A stretch of DNA of 64,000 nucleotides from Cognaticolwellia sediminilitoris (lineage in GTDB: Bacteria; Pseudomonadota; Gammaproteobacteria; Enterobacterales; Alteromonadaceae), in contig NBOG01000011.1 in assembly GCA_002104535.1 (NCBI GenBank), forward strand, positions 81,919-145,918, given 5' to 3'. Below are positions 8,706 to 17,225 of the stretch, piece after piece; position 1 is the first letter of the stretch; the number at the start of each line of letters is the position of its first letter. The notes beneath the pieces were generated by a model. The model ran no database searches and was not told the origin of the DNA. It saw only the letters and a program-made list of their open reading frames with translations. Position numbers and translations under genes: made by a program.

Positions 8706-8721
8706 TACCCCTAAAGAGTTG
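8706..8721. promoter_or_regulatory. Operator-like palindrome, site 4
   Basis: TACCCCT-AA-AGAGTTG, with a perfect TACCCCT left arm and a weaker right arm. It lies 20 bases before the chosen start of the PuuD-like gene and about 74 bases (centre to centre) from site 3. This position could block transcription or translation of the hydrolase gene, or serve the divergent aminotransferase promoter from upstream. Confidence 0.5.
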
Positions 8722-8740
8722 CATGAGGAGAAAAGCTAAG

Positions 8741-9526
8741 GTGAACTTTAAAAAACCTGTTGTTGGTATAGTCTGTGACGTGATTAAAAATGGTGCTAAT
8801 GGTTTTCATGGCGCAGGTGAAAAATATATTAATGCGATTGCACATGGTGCGAATGCAATTCCTATTTTAATCCCTGCACAAATTGCTGGTGAGGACCTTG
8901 AATCGTTAGACGCTTTTTTTGATGCTGATTTTTTTCAACAGCTTGACGGTGTTTTCTTCCCTGGTAGTCCTTCAAATGTTGAACCTCATCATTATAGTGA
9001 AGAACAATCAGCAACACCGGATAGTCATGATCCTCAGCGAGATGGCTCTAGTTTACCTCTGATAAAGTTGGCTATCGAAAAAGGCATTCCTTTATTAGCA
9101 GCTTGTCGGGGTATGCAAGAGTTAAATGTAGCAATGGGTGGTGAACTTTATCAGTGCTTACATCAACATGAGCAGTTTATAGAACATCGTGAAAATAAAA
9201 AAGCTGATCGAAATGGCCAATATCAATTAGCTCATGAGGTGTCACTTACCCCGAATGGTTTATTGTCTACTATTCTTGGTCAAGATAGCCATCAAGTGAA
9301 CTCATTACATGGGCAGGGTATAAAAACACTTGGTCAGGGCTTAGCAGTAGAAGCATTTGCGCCAGATGGATTAATTGAAGCGATTAGTTGCATCGATGAA
9401 AACACTTTTGCTGTTGGCGTTCAATGGCATCCAGAGTGGAATTTTAAGCAAGACAAATTATCAACGGCACTATTTAAAAGCTTTGGTGAAAAAGTTCATC
9501 AACGCTTCGAACAAAAGCATAAGTAA
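8741..9526 (+). CDS. puuD: Gamma-glutamyl-gamma-aminobutyrate hydrolase family (PuuD-like, class I GATase)
   Basis: Cysteine hydrolase that removes the gamma-glutamyl group from a glutamylated product such as gamma-Glu-GABA. The fold signs are clear: P-V-V-G-I-V-C-D near the start, L-P-G-S-P-S-N-V, the nucleophile in L-L-A-A-C-R-G-M-Q-E-L-N, V-N-S-L-H-G-Q-G and the catalytic His/Glu in G-V-Q-W-H-P-E-W. The frame is open from 8657, but the first 28 codons look non-conserved. GTG at 8741 has AGGAG ten bases upstream and gives 261 residues, the usual family length. An ATG at 8723 overlaps the operator-like site 4. It is followed after nine bases by the aldehyde dehydrogenase, so the two form an operon. 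Confidence 0.88.
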   Translation: MNFKKPVVGIVCDVIKNGANGFHGAGEKYINAIAHGANAIPILIPAQIAGEDLESLDAFFDADFFQQLDGVFFPGSPSNVEPHHYSEEQSATPDSHDPQRDGSSLPLIKLAIEKGIPLLAACRGMQELNVAMGGELYQCLHQHEQFIEHRENKKADRNGQYQLAHEVSLTPNGLLSTILGQDSHQVNSLHGQGIKTLGQGLAVEAFAPDGLIEAISCIDENTFAVGVQWHPEWNFKQDKLSTALFKSFGEKVHQRFEQKHK

Positions 9527-9535
9527 GGAATTAAA

Positions 9536-10954
9536 ATGAAAGATTATCGAAAATTTTATATTAATGGCGCTTGGGTTAATCCAACTGTTGCACGTGATTT
9601 CCCGGTAATAAACCCGGCAACCGAGCAAGAAATCGCTATTATTTCATTAGGTAATAGCACTGATGTTGATATGGCGGTTTCTGCTGCTCGTAAAGCATTT
9701 AGCACTTATGGTTTCAGCAGTGTTGAGCAACGCATTGCTTTATTAGAAGCATTACTAAAGCAGTATATGGATAATTATGATGCCATGGCTCATGCTATTT
9801 CATTGGAAATGGGCTCGCCAATTGACTTTGCCATTGCTGCACAAGCCGATTGTGGTAAAGGCCATATTGAGAGCACATTAGCGGCTTTGAAAGAATTTGA
9901 ATTTGAACGTCAGCTTGGTAATGCCACCATCGTCAAAGAGCCGATTGGTGTTTGTGGCTTTATTACGCCATGGAATTGGCCTATTAACCAAATTGCCTGC
10001 AAAGTAGCTCCAGCGCTTGCTACCGGTTGTACTATGGTATTAAAGCCGAGTGAAATTGCACCGTTATCGGCACAGCTATTTACGCAAATGATTCATGATG
10101 CGGGCTATCCTGCCGGTGTTTATAATATGGTTAATGGTGATGGTATGGGCGTTGGTTCAGCTATTTCGTCACATAAAGATATTGATATGGTGTCATTCAC
10201 CGGTTCAACTCGTGCTGGTATCGCTATTGCAAAATCAGCGGCCGATACCGTTAAAAGGGTGGCACAAGAGCTTGGTGGAAAATCACCGAATATCATCTTA
10301 GATGATGCAAATATTGAAAAGGTTGTTAAACGAGGTGTCCTAGGTTGTATGAGTAATACCGGACAATCATGTAATGCGCCAACACGCATGCTGGTTCCTG
10401 CTAGTCAGTACCAAAAAGCTATTGAGATTGCTAAAGCTACTCTCGACAGTGTTAAAGTTGGTGATCCTGCTAAAAGTGGCAACCATATCGGACCATTGGT
10501 CAGTGAAATGCATTTTAATAAAGTGCAAAGCATGATCCAAATGGGTATTGATGAGGGCGTGACTTTACTCGGTGGCGGTGTTGGAAAACCTGATGGTTTC
10601 GAAACTGGCTACTTCTGTAAACCAACTATTTTTACCGATGTTAGTAATGACATGACGATCGCACAAGAAGAGGTCTTTGGCCCTGTTTTAGTGATGATCC
10701 CTTATGAAGGTGATGAGCAAGCGATAGAAATTGCTAACGATACGCCATATGGTTTAGCAGCACATGTGCATTCTGAAGATATTGACAGGGCTAAACGTGT
10801 TGCACGAAAAATCCGTGCTGGCATGATCAGCATTAACGGTGCGTCGCACTATTATTCATCTCCGTTCGGTGGTTATAAACAGTCGGGCAATGGTCGTGAG
10901 TGGGGCGAGTTTGGCTTTGATGACTTCCTAGAAATTAAAGCGATTAATAGCTAA
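9536..10954 (+). CDS. Aldehyde dehydrogenase (NAD(P)+)
   Basis: Oxidises an aldehyde to its acid. The 472 residues carry the family signatures: the substrate/cofactor loop P-W-N-W-P near residue 147, K-P-S-E near 170, the cofactor motif F-T-G-S-T-R-A-G, the general base in L-G-G-K-S-P near 249, the catalytic cysteine in G-Q-S-C-N-A-P near 283, and E-E-V-F-G-P-V-L. A good Shine-Dalgarno (AAGGAA) precedes the ATG. It is co-transcribed with the PuuD-like hydrolase. In the Puu scheme PuuC oxidises gamma-glutamyl-gamma-aminobutyraldehyde before PuuD acts; this enzyme would do that or oxidise the aldehyde made by the aminotransferase. It differs enough from E. coli PuuC in length that I leave the symbol blank. 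Confidence 0.92.
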   Translation: MKDYRKFYINGAWVNPTVARDFPVINPATEQEIAIISLGNSTDVDMAVSAARKAFSTYGFSSVEQRIALLEALLKQYMDNYDAMAHAISLEMGSPIDFAIAAQADCGKGHIESTLAALKEFEFERQLGNATIVKEPIGVCGFITPWNWPINQIACKVAPALATGCTMVLKPSEIAPLSAQLFTQMIHDAGYPAGVYNMVNGDGMGVGSAISSHKDIDMVSFTGSTRAGIAIAKSAADTVKRVAQELGGKSPNIILDDANIEKVVKRGVLGCMSNTGQSCNAPTRMLVPASQYQKAIEIAKATLDSVKVGDPAKSGNHIGPLVSEMHFNKVQSMIQMGIDEGVTLLGGGVGKPDGFETGYFCKPTIFTDVSNDMTIAQEEVFGPVLVMIPYEGDEQAIEIANDTPYGLAAHVHSEDIDRAKRVARKIRAGMISINGASHYYSSPFGGYKQSGNGREWGEFGFDDFLEIKAINS

Positions 10955-11005
10955 GAAAACTTTAGGTAAGTTATTTACCTGACAAGAATGACTACATCAT
11001 TGAAA

Positions 11006-11056
11006 GCCATCATGCGTTAAAATACAGTGTATTTAAATCGTATGGTGGTTTTTTTT
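11006..11056 (+). terminator. Terminator after the aldehyde dehydrogenase operon
   Basis: Long stem with arms GCCATCATGCG and CGTATGGTGG (two G-U pairs), an inner palindrome TAAAATACA/GTGTATTTAA in the loop, and a run of eight T. It closes the puuD-aldehyde dehydrogenase unit. Confidence 0.85.
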
Positions 11057-11097
11057 GCTAGGCGTAATGCGGCTTTACCGAACTAAGGGGAATAGAA

Positions 11098-11856
11098 ATC
11101 GATTTAACTTTAACACTTGTAATTGGCTTGATATTAGTTGCCTTTGTGGCTGGTTTTATTAGCTCAATTGCTGGGGCTGGTGGTGCTATTGTCTTGCCAG
11201 TTTTACTTTGGGTCGGCTTACCACCACTCAATGCTTTAGCGACTAATAAATTTCAAAGTGTTTTCGGAACCTTGTCTTCGACAGTTAATTTTTTTCGTAA
11301 AGGCCATATAAACTTAAACGTTTTAAAACCGGCATTATGTTATGCCTTTATTGGTTCACTCATTGGCACTTTCGCCGTCCAGCAAATATCAAGTGACTTC
11401 TTATCGATAGTGATTCCATATTTGTTAATTATATTAGCGCTTTATATGTTGTTTTCACCGACCATCAAAGATGACGATTCTATAGCGAAAATGTCAATGA
11501 AGACATTTTCTCCGATCGTTGGTGGCGGAATAGGTCTGTATGGAGGATTTTTCGGCCCTGGTATGGGCTCATTTTTTGCAATTGCCTTTGCGTCTTTACA
11601 GGGCTTTAATATGCGCAAAGCCACGGCATATACCAAACCATTAGTCTTAATCGTTAATAGCACGTCTATGGTGATTTTTATTTGGGGCGGACACGTTATT
11701 TGGGGCTTGGCAATCGCGATGGCTGCCGCACAGGTGGTCGGTGCTCGACTTGGTTCAAACTTAGTTATTCAACGTGGCACAGCCCTCATTAAGCCGATGA
11801 TAGTGATCATGACCTTAATCATTGCGGTTAAGTTAATAATACAAAACGGTAGCTAA
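11098..11856 (+). CDS. TauE/SafE-family membrane exporter/permease with a probable ATC start
   Basis: Polytopic inner-membrane protein of the sulfite exporter TauE/SafE family (PF01925): repeated hydrophobic segments with the typical F-I-S-S-I-A-G-A-G-G-A-I-V-L-P motif in the first helix and A-T-N-K-F-Q-S soon after. The mirror motif G-L-Y-G-G-F-F-G-P-G-M-G lies in the second half. The first canonical start codon, TTG at 11128, has no ribosome site and would cut the first helix. Upstream, AAGGGG (11085-11090) stands seven bases before ATC at 11098, which restores a normal N-terminus (D-L-T-L-T-L-V-I-G) and about 252 residues. The frame is closed by a TAA at 11065, with no ATG, GTG or TTG between. 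Its link to the catabolic island is only positional, and a terminator separates it from the dehydrogenase. Confidence 0.82.
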   Translation: MDLTLTLVIGLILVAFVAGFISSIAGAGGAIVLPVLLWVGLPPLNALATNKFQSVFGTLSSTVNFFRKGHINLNVLKPALCYAFIGSLIGTFAVQQISSDFLSIVIPYLLIILALYMLFSPTIKDDDSIAKMSMKTFSPIVGGGIGLYGGFFGPGMGSFFAIAFASLQGFNMRKATAYTKPLVLIVNSTSMVIFIWGGHVIWGLAIAMAAAQVVGARLGSNLVIQRGTALIKPMIVIMTLIIAVKLIIQNGS

Positions 11857-12096
11857 GTTAATATTATAAAACAAACGTTAAGCTGATACGGAAAAGTAAT
11901 AGTTTAGCTAATAACGGGATATGCAGGGTATCTCAACCACACGATTATAATATCGCCATTATCCCATTTATTAACCTTTAGTAATCAAATCTAACAGTTA
12001 AAACTAATATCGTAATAGAGTGACTTTTATCATTTCATTAACTCTAAAAGCCCTAAAATAAGCAGCTGTCACACGTATTTATTAGGATTAAAGTTA

Positions 12097-14046
12097 TTAT
12101 CGGTTCAGTAAGGGGACTTGTTTCTCATAAAACATCGGTCCATTAGCATTCATACGGAGATCTTTAGACGCAGATGAAAGGCTATCATCAGTCGTAAAAC
12201 TTGGAGTCTCATTAGAAGTAGGACTAATAGCTAAGTTTTCAGTCCAAGTTTTACCTGCTTCCATTGCTATTGGCTCGGCTAAATTTTCGATAACACTCGA
12301 CGCTTGACTAAATTCAGGTAGTATCCGTCTGGTAACGTAATCGACTCTTTGCTTTATATCAGTATCACCAATACGGCCTCGCTGTCCCCACGTAACAATA
12401 TATTCTTCACCGGCACTTCGCGGTTGATTCGTAATGGCAACATCACGGTCAACGTCGTAGCGAGCTTTCATCATAAAACCGTCAAACAACATTGCATAGT
12501 CTTCGCGCTTACTGGTGTAATTATAAAATTGTGGCGCCTGTTCAGGACTAAAAAATGCTGTAACGTCACTTGGGCTATAACTTATTTCGGTCGCTGTCGC
12601 AGTTTCACCATGGTAGCGAACTTTTGCTAAACGATACATCTCAGCGCCATATAACGGTAAAGTGCTGCTTAATTGATCTGACTGAGTGCCGGTTGCTTGA
12701 ATTATTTTATCAGCGGCATCTAATATTCGATCATTTCTGTCTATGTTTGACCAGTTACTTTGAGCAAAAAAATCATTAGCATGCGCCAGTTCATGATACA
12801 TCAAAGAAGCCAGGCGATATAAACCATCAGTAGGTTGGCGGGTTACTCTCATATCTTCTGGGTAGTAATAACTGGCGTAGCTGTTATCTTTGACATAGCG
12901 CCATGGCATGACAAAATTTAAACTATCACCGAACGATGCACGATAATCTGGAGCTTGATTAATTGTGTCTCTTTCGTCGGGTGTTAACCACAAATTATCT
13001 GGATCTAGGTGTATAGCGCCAGTAACAACCCAATAATATGAAGGGCGTACATCATACGAAATTACAATCGCAGTGGTTGCTCGTAGCAAGTTTTTAAAGT
13101 CGTTGTTCGGATCCATGGTTTCTAAAAACTCTTTAAATCGCTGTCCCATCCAATGATGAGATACTACAACGCGATCCATAATGTCTTCGACATTAGGTGA
13201 AGTGGTGTCTTGTGCGATCAGTGGTAATTCATTTAAGCGGCAACTGGTGCGAAAATCTATGCTGTTACTGTAAACACAGGGAATTAAAACGTATGCATAA
13301 GGAGAATCAGTATTATATGCAAATACTCGGGCAAGCCTTTCATCGTATGCGTTGTTTTCATGTGCATTAATAGTGGCCGCGTTTTCGACTAAAATTGTTA
13401 CGCTGTCTTGTACACTATTTGCCCCATCTGAAGCACTTACAGTAAAAGTTAATAAACTGTCTGCGCTAACCGCCGGAGCGTTAAAAAAAACTGCATCAGT
13501 ACCTGAAGTCGTATCACTAAATGAAACAGTTGGACCTGAAACTTGTTGCCATTTAATACTGGCTTTAGTTAAATCACTATTGTCTAAGAAAACCCGTAAT
13601 GAAACTTTACTTCCTTCCAGTGCTGCATGGCCTAATCTCGCTGATAATTGACTTACTTCATCACCGACTGTAATGGTATGAGTTAGCGTTTCAGAGATAC
13701 CATTGCGTCTAAAGTCTACTTGAAAACTGTATTCACCACTTGAGGTTGGCGTAAAAGCGATGGCTTTCGAGTTGTTGGCGTGAAACACTAATTCTTCACC
13801 TGCAGTCTGCTGCCAGTTTATCTGCGTTAAAGTATCTTCTGGATAATAAAGAAATAATTCAAGTGGTTGTGCAGTCTTGATGTTTTCTTCTAAGGAGATT
13901 ATGCCTGTTTCTTCTATAATGGGCGTGTAATCATCTTTTTCGGGCAATGCACTTTTCGAGCTACTGCCTCCGCAAGCTTGTAACAAAATTGATAATATAA
14001 TCGCTGCACTTGAAAGCCTACTTTGATTAGCTCGAATGTTGTTCAT
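12097..14046 (-). CDS. Putative secreted lipoprotein with immunoglobulin-like repeats and a HExxH metallopeptidase-like motif
   Basis: Protein of 649 residues with a lipoprotein signal peptide: hydrophobic stretch, then the lipobox L-Q-A-C with the lipidated cysteine at residue 25, followed by G-G-S-S-S-K. Residues about 50-225 look like two PKD/cadherin-like beta domains (I-N-W-Q-Q-T-A-G-E...F-T-P-T-S-S-G-E-Y-S-F-Q-V-D and I-K-W-Q-Q-V-S-G-P-T-V...T-F-T-V-S-A-S-D-G). The C-terminal half carries H-E-L-A-H at 418-422, the zinc-peptidase signature, followed by A-N-D-F-F. It is probably a surface- or periplasm-anchored peptidase; the substrate is unknown. It stands alone between gene-poor gaps, with the TauE-like gene convergent to it. 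I do not recognise a named family for the C-terminal half. Confidence 0.8.
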   Translation of the reverse strand: MNNIRANQSRLSSAAIILSILLQACGGSSSKSALPEKDDYTPIIEETGIISLEENIKTAQPLELFLYYPEDTLTQINWQQTAGEELVFHANNSKAIAFTPTSSGEYSFQVDFRRNGISETLTHTITVGDEVSQLSARLGHAALEGSKVSLRVFLDNSDLTKASIKWQQVSGPTVSFSDTTSGTDAVFFNAPAVSADSLLTFTVSASDGANSVQDSVTILVENAATINAHENNAYDERLARVFAYNTDSPYAYVLIPCVYSNSIDFRTSCRLNELPLIAQDTTSPNVEDIMDRVVVSHHWMGQRFKEFLETMDPNNDFKNLLRATTAIVISYDVRPSYYWVVTGAIHLDPDNLWLTPDERDTINQAPDYRASFGDSLNFVMPWRYVKDNSYASYYYPEDMRVTRQPTDGLYRLASLMYHELAHANDFFAQSNWSNIDRNDRILDAADKIIQATGTQSDQLSSTLPLYGAEMYRLAKVRYHGETATATEISYSPSDVTAFFSPEQAPQFYNYTSKREDYAMLFDGFMMKARYDVDRDVAITNQPRSAGEEYIVTWGQRGRIGDTDIKQRVDYVTRRILPEFSQASSVIENLAEPIAMEAGKTWTENLAISPTSNETPSFTTDDSLSSASKDLRMNANGPMFYEKQVPLLNR

Positions 14047-14165
14047 TGACGCCTCAGCTTAAAATTTGAATTAAAGTAATACCATCATTAATAATACTAT
14101 TAATAAACGGTTTTTATCGGCGAGTAAAGGGGGAGTGCATAGGTTGGTATTTAATTATTAGGAAC

Positions 14166-14201
14166 TAGCACTCAAAATTTTTTGACTGTGGTTGAGTGCT
14201 A
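14166..14201. repeat. Inverted repeat between lipoprotein gene and DUF2069 operon
   Basis: Perfect 10-bp arms TAGCACTCAA / TTGAGTGCTA around a 16-base loop. There is no U tract on the side needed for the DUF2069 operon, so its role as terminator is uncertain. Confidence 0.45.
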
Positions 14202-14228
14202 TCCCTCTAGATATGGTTGAAAGGTTAG

Positions 14229-14624
14229 CTATTCTTCTTTCTTTTTACGAATACTTAGCCCTAATTCCTGGCCGCGATATTTCGCATAATAACTACCGCC
14301 AATAAACATGATGCTGGCGAAAACTAATTCACCTAATGCCCATAGTTTCTCATCCGCTGAAACCCATAAAGTCGTTAAGCTGTGCAGAAAGTAAATCATG
14401 ACTATAAAATTTGACCATGCATAAGTATATGGATTGCCTTGTACTAAACCTTTTAAAGGAAAGAGTAATGGCAAAACAAACATCACTAAGGTTAAAGGTA
14501 CAGAAAGGGCAGAATCACCACTGATAACAATTAACCAGAGTGGCATGTAAATCAGTAATGAAAAGTAACCAAATAAAGTGACTTTCTTTAGCGTTGTCGT
14601 TGAAAAGCGAGGTTTATTGTTCAT
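14229..14624 (-). CDS. DUF2069-family small membrane protein
   Basis: Protein of 131 residues with four hydrophobic segments (about residues 18-36, 41-55, 68-85 and 93-110). The pattern and position match the DUF2069 family of gammaproteobacterial inner-membrane proteins, which commonly follow a Yfg-type ArsC gene. The ATG lies six bases past the ArsC stop, so it is the last gene of the bepA-arsC operon. No function is established for the family; assignment to DUF2069 is by pattern recall, not by search. Confidence 0.7.
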   Translation of the reverse strand: MNNKPRFSTTTLKKVTLFGYFSLLIYMPLWLIVISGDSALSVPLTLVMFVLPLLFPLKGLVQGNPYTYAWSNFIVMIYFLHSLTTLWVSADEKLWALGELVFASIMFIGGSYYAKYRGQELGLSIRKKKEE

Positions 14625-14630
14625 ATGTAT

Positions 14631-14981
14631 TTAATCGTTACCTTGCATAAGCGAAAGCACATTTTCTGGTGGGCGACCAATGATTGCGCGGCTATTGTCT
14701 GTAACAATTGGTCGCTCAATTAATTTTGGTGTAGCAACAATCGCGGCAATCAGCGTAGCGTCATCAGCATTCGCTAAATTTTGTTCTTTAAACTCAGCTT
14801 CTTTTGTTCGCATCATTTCGAGTGGCGATAGTTTTAACTGTGTTAACAATTGTGATATTTGTGTTTCATTTAGTGGTGTTTTTAAATACTCCACTATGGT
14901 CACATCCTGTTTGTTTTCTTCGATAAGGGCTAATGTTTGTCGGCTTTTTGAGCAACGAGGGTTGTGATAAATCGTTAACAT
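14631..14981 (-). CDS. arsC: ArsC/YfgD-family arsenate reductase-like protein
   Basis: Thioredoxin-fold protein of 116 residues. The start reads M-L-T-I-Y-H-N-P-R-C-S-K-S-R-Q-T, with the catalytic cysteine at position 10 (C-x-K-S-R). The family R-P-I-V motif (E-R-P-I-V-T-D) and the C-terminal A-I-I-G-R-P-P-E-N are present; these place it in the glutaredoxin-dependent ArsC group, close to E. coli YfgD. The gene follows bepA on the same strand, the same pairing as yfgD-bepA in enterobacteria. Arsenate reduction itself is plausible but not certain, because YfgD has no proven arsenic role and no ars operon genes are near. Confidence 0.88.
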   Translation of the reverse strand: MLTIYHNPRCSKSRQTLALIEENKQDVTIVEYLKTPLNETQISQLLTQLKLSPLEMMRTKEAEFKEQNLANADDATLIAAIVATPKLIERPIVTDNSRAIIGRPPENVLSLMQGND

Positions 14982-15019
14982 GTTTGTCTCTTAATTTTAA
15001 AATTAGTATTTTAATGGTT

Positions 15020-16477
15020 TTAAAGGCGTTTAAGTTTTTCTTGTTGTTCTTGTAATTGCAATATGCGTCCTTTCATACGCTTTTTCAACAGTGGATTATC
15101 TTCAACAAAGTTATAAGCTGTTTGTAATTCGTCGACTGCTTTGGGATAAGCACCTAAAAGTGCAAAAACTTCGGCTTTAGTGGCATGCATTAAGGCTTTT
15201 TTATCTTGTTTTCGATAGACCTCAGTCAATAAATCATTAGCAATAAAGTTTTTCGGATTAACCACTAAAAAGTTTTGTAATAATGTTTCAGCTTTGCTGT
15301 ATTGACCTGCTTCATTAAGCACATTGGCATAGTTTAATGTTACTACTTGATTATGTGGCATCAGCAAGTTTAGCTCAGCTAACATACTAATAGCTTTATC
15401 GAAATCCTTAACTCCGATGTATGCGTCAGTTAACGCATCAACATAAAATAAATTCTTATTGTCGTTTTTTAATAACGCTTCAAGTTGTTGAACGGCGACA
15501 GAGTAGTTTTTATTTTCATAATGAGAAAGTGCTAGGCCATACTTTGCGGCAGCTTCAATCGCATAAGTGTTTTTAGTTAAGCTTTGCTCAAAGTTAATAA
15601 TGTTGTCTTTAGCATTACCTTCATACCTAGCAATAATACGCGCTTTGGCTAATTCAAATTCTAAACTAGGTGCTAATGGTCTTGGCGAAAAGTTTTGAGC
15701 TCTGATCCTAGCATCTGAAATACGAGATTCAGGTAAAGGATGCGTTAACAACATTGCAGGAGGTTTTGATTTATAGCGATACTTTTCAGCCAAGGTGCTG
15801 AAAAAGTCTGGTGCGCCTTGTGGGTTAAACCCACTTTCAGCGAGCAGCATTATGCCGACTCTATCTGCTTCTTTCTCATTACCTCGAGTGTAATTTATTC
15901 CCGCCTGTTGTGAAGCCGCCATCGTAGTACTTAGTGCGGCCATACCTACACTAGGATTAATTAAGGTCAGTAAAACACTTGAAACCATGGCAGCCATTGT
16001 TAACGGTTGTGATTTATTTTGTGACTCAAGTCGTCTTGCTAAGTGACGTTGAGTAACATGCGAAATTTCATGAGCCACTACGGAAGCAAGTTCGCTTTCA
16101 GTACTTGCAGTGGTTATCAGACCGCTATGAATTGCAATATGACCGCCAAAAAAAGCATATGCATTTAATTCTTGGTTACGAATAATAAAGAATTCAAAAC
16201 TATAGTTTACATCTTTAGCATTACGAACCATTCGGTTGCCTAAATCATTAATGTACTCTGTTAGCACAGGGTCATTTAAAATAGGTTGAGAGGCCCGGAT
16301 TTGACGCATCATTTCGCCGCCAATTTGGCGTTCTTTTTCTATCGATAAAACACTGACGCCCGCAGAACCTATCTCTGGGAGCTTGTTTTTATTGCTCTCT
16401 TTATTTTCGGCAAAGGCATGTGTAGTTATTGATGCTGCTATGGCCAAAGATATAACAAGTGGCTTTAATTTAAACAA
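15020..16477 (-). CDS. bepA: BepA-like periplasmic M48 metalloprotease/chaperone with TPRs
   Basis: Periplasmic quality-control protease for outer-membrane proteins, notably LptD assembly. The 485 residues match BepA/YfgC. The signal peptide ends near residue 23 (T-H-A-F-A). The M48 zinc motif H-E-I-S-H is at 136-140, with a downstream E-K-E-A-D-R zinc ligand region near 205. The C-terminal half (about 280-480) consists of tetratricopeptide repeats, including the segment L-N-Y-A-N-V-L-N-E-A-G-Q-Y. The gene starts two bases after the stop of the unknown upstream gene and is followed by arsC and the DUF2069 gene, a single minus-strand operon. Confidence 0.92.
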   Translation of the reverse strand: MFKLKPLVISLAIAASITTHAFAENKESNKNKLPEIGSAGVSVLSIEKERQIGGEMMRQIRASQPILNDPVLTEYINDLGNRMVRNAKDVNYSFEFFIIRNQELNAYAFFGGHIAIHSGLITTASTESELASVVAHEISHVTQRHLARRLESQNKSQPLTMAAMVSSVLLTLINPSVGMAALSTTMAASQQAGINYTRGNEKEADRVGIMLLAESGFNPQGAPDFFSTLAEKYRYKSKPPAMLLTHPLPESRISDARIRAQNFSPRPLAPSLEFELAKARIIARYEGNAKDNIINFEQSLTKNTYAIEAAAKYGLALSHYENKNYSVAVQQLEALLKNDNKNLFYVDALTDAYIGVKDFDKAISMLAELNLLMPHNQVVTLNYANVLNEAGQYSKAETLLQNFLVVNPKNFIANDLLTEVYRKQDKKALMHATKAEVFALLGAYPKAVDELQTAYNFVEDNPLLKKRMKGRILQLQEQQEKLKRL

Positions 16478-16479
16478 AT

Positions 16480-17115
16480 TTAATTTTCCATATTTTCAGG
16501 TTTATCTGCGCCATCAGAAGATTGAACTTGTGAATGCTTACTATAAATTTCTTTACAAAACTCAGCGATTGAATAACCTGTGATGTCAGTAATATCAAAC
16601 GATTGGTCGATCAATTCGATTAATTCTTCAACACGTTGATTAGCATAACGAATAAGCGCGTAATCTGCCTTATCGCCCTTTTGGAACGTATAGACAATAA
16701 AAGGCACCAATGAGTTCAATCTAAAAAGTATTTGCATTGTGCCGGGCACCCACCTGATAAAAGGACAGTGAGGATTATTATTTTGTGATTGTAATACGCG
16801 CTCGTTATACATTATTGGATAACAATGTAATTCATAATGACGGTCACTTATGTGGTGAAAAAGTGATATTTTAGGCTTTATAGTTTTGTTTTCTTCACCA
16901 GTAATTGTAATGCTGGGCTCTAAAAGCTGCTGATTCCAGTTCTTTTTATCAAACAGTTGTTTATAGGCACTACTGAAACCATGAGTTAAAATTCCATCTA
17001 CATCGCTAATTGAGCTCGACGCTAATTGATAAATTGCCGGAACATCGCCCCAATTTATCTTCTTTTTGTAGGCGTTGATTTCTTTGAGACTAGGATTTTC
17101 AGAAAGTTCGCTCAT
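16480..17115 (-). CDS. Uncharacterised cytoplasmic protein, first gene of bepA operon
   Basis: I do not recognise this 211-residue protein. It has no signal peptide and no membrane segment. The sequence is moderately charged, with a compact central region (L-F-H-H-I-S-D-R-H-Y-E-L-H-C-Y-P and F-I-R-W-V-P-G-T-M-Q) and a disordered acidic tail ending S-S-D-G-A-D-K-P-E-N-M-E-N. Its stop is three bases from the bepA start, so the two are translationally coupled and the gene may have a linked envelope role. It is divergent from the tusA-like gene across about 110 bases. Confidence 0.75.
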   Translation of the reverse strand: MSELSENPSLKEINAYKKKINWGDVPAIYQLASSSISDVDGILTHGFSSAYKQLFDKKNWNQQLLEPSITITGEENKTIKPKISLFHHISDRHYELHCYPIMYNERVLQSQNNNPHCPFIRWVPGTMQILFRLNSLVPFIVYTFQKGDKADYALIRYANQRVEELIELIDQSFDITDITGYSIAEFCKEIYSKHSQVQSSDGADKPENMEN

Positions 17116-17225
17116 TTAACCTCTTTATAATAATAACAAATACCGCAAAAGAATTTACAAATGTCATTGTAATCAATTGTCGCAAATTAGATAATCAAAC
17201 GAAAGCACTGTGCATATTTTTATTT

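Noticed and set aside
13352..13651. 99-codon plus-strand ORF opposite the lipoprotein gene
   Set aside because: Antisense to a well-supported coding region, no family resemblance, composition of a shadow frame.
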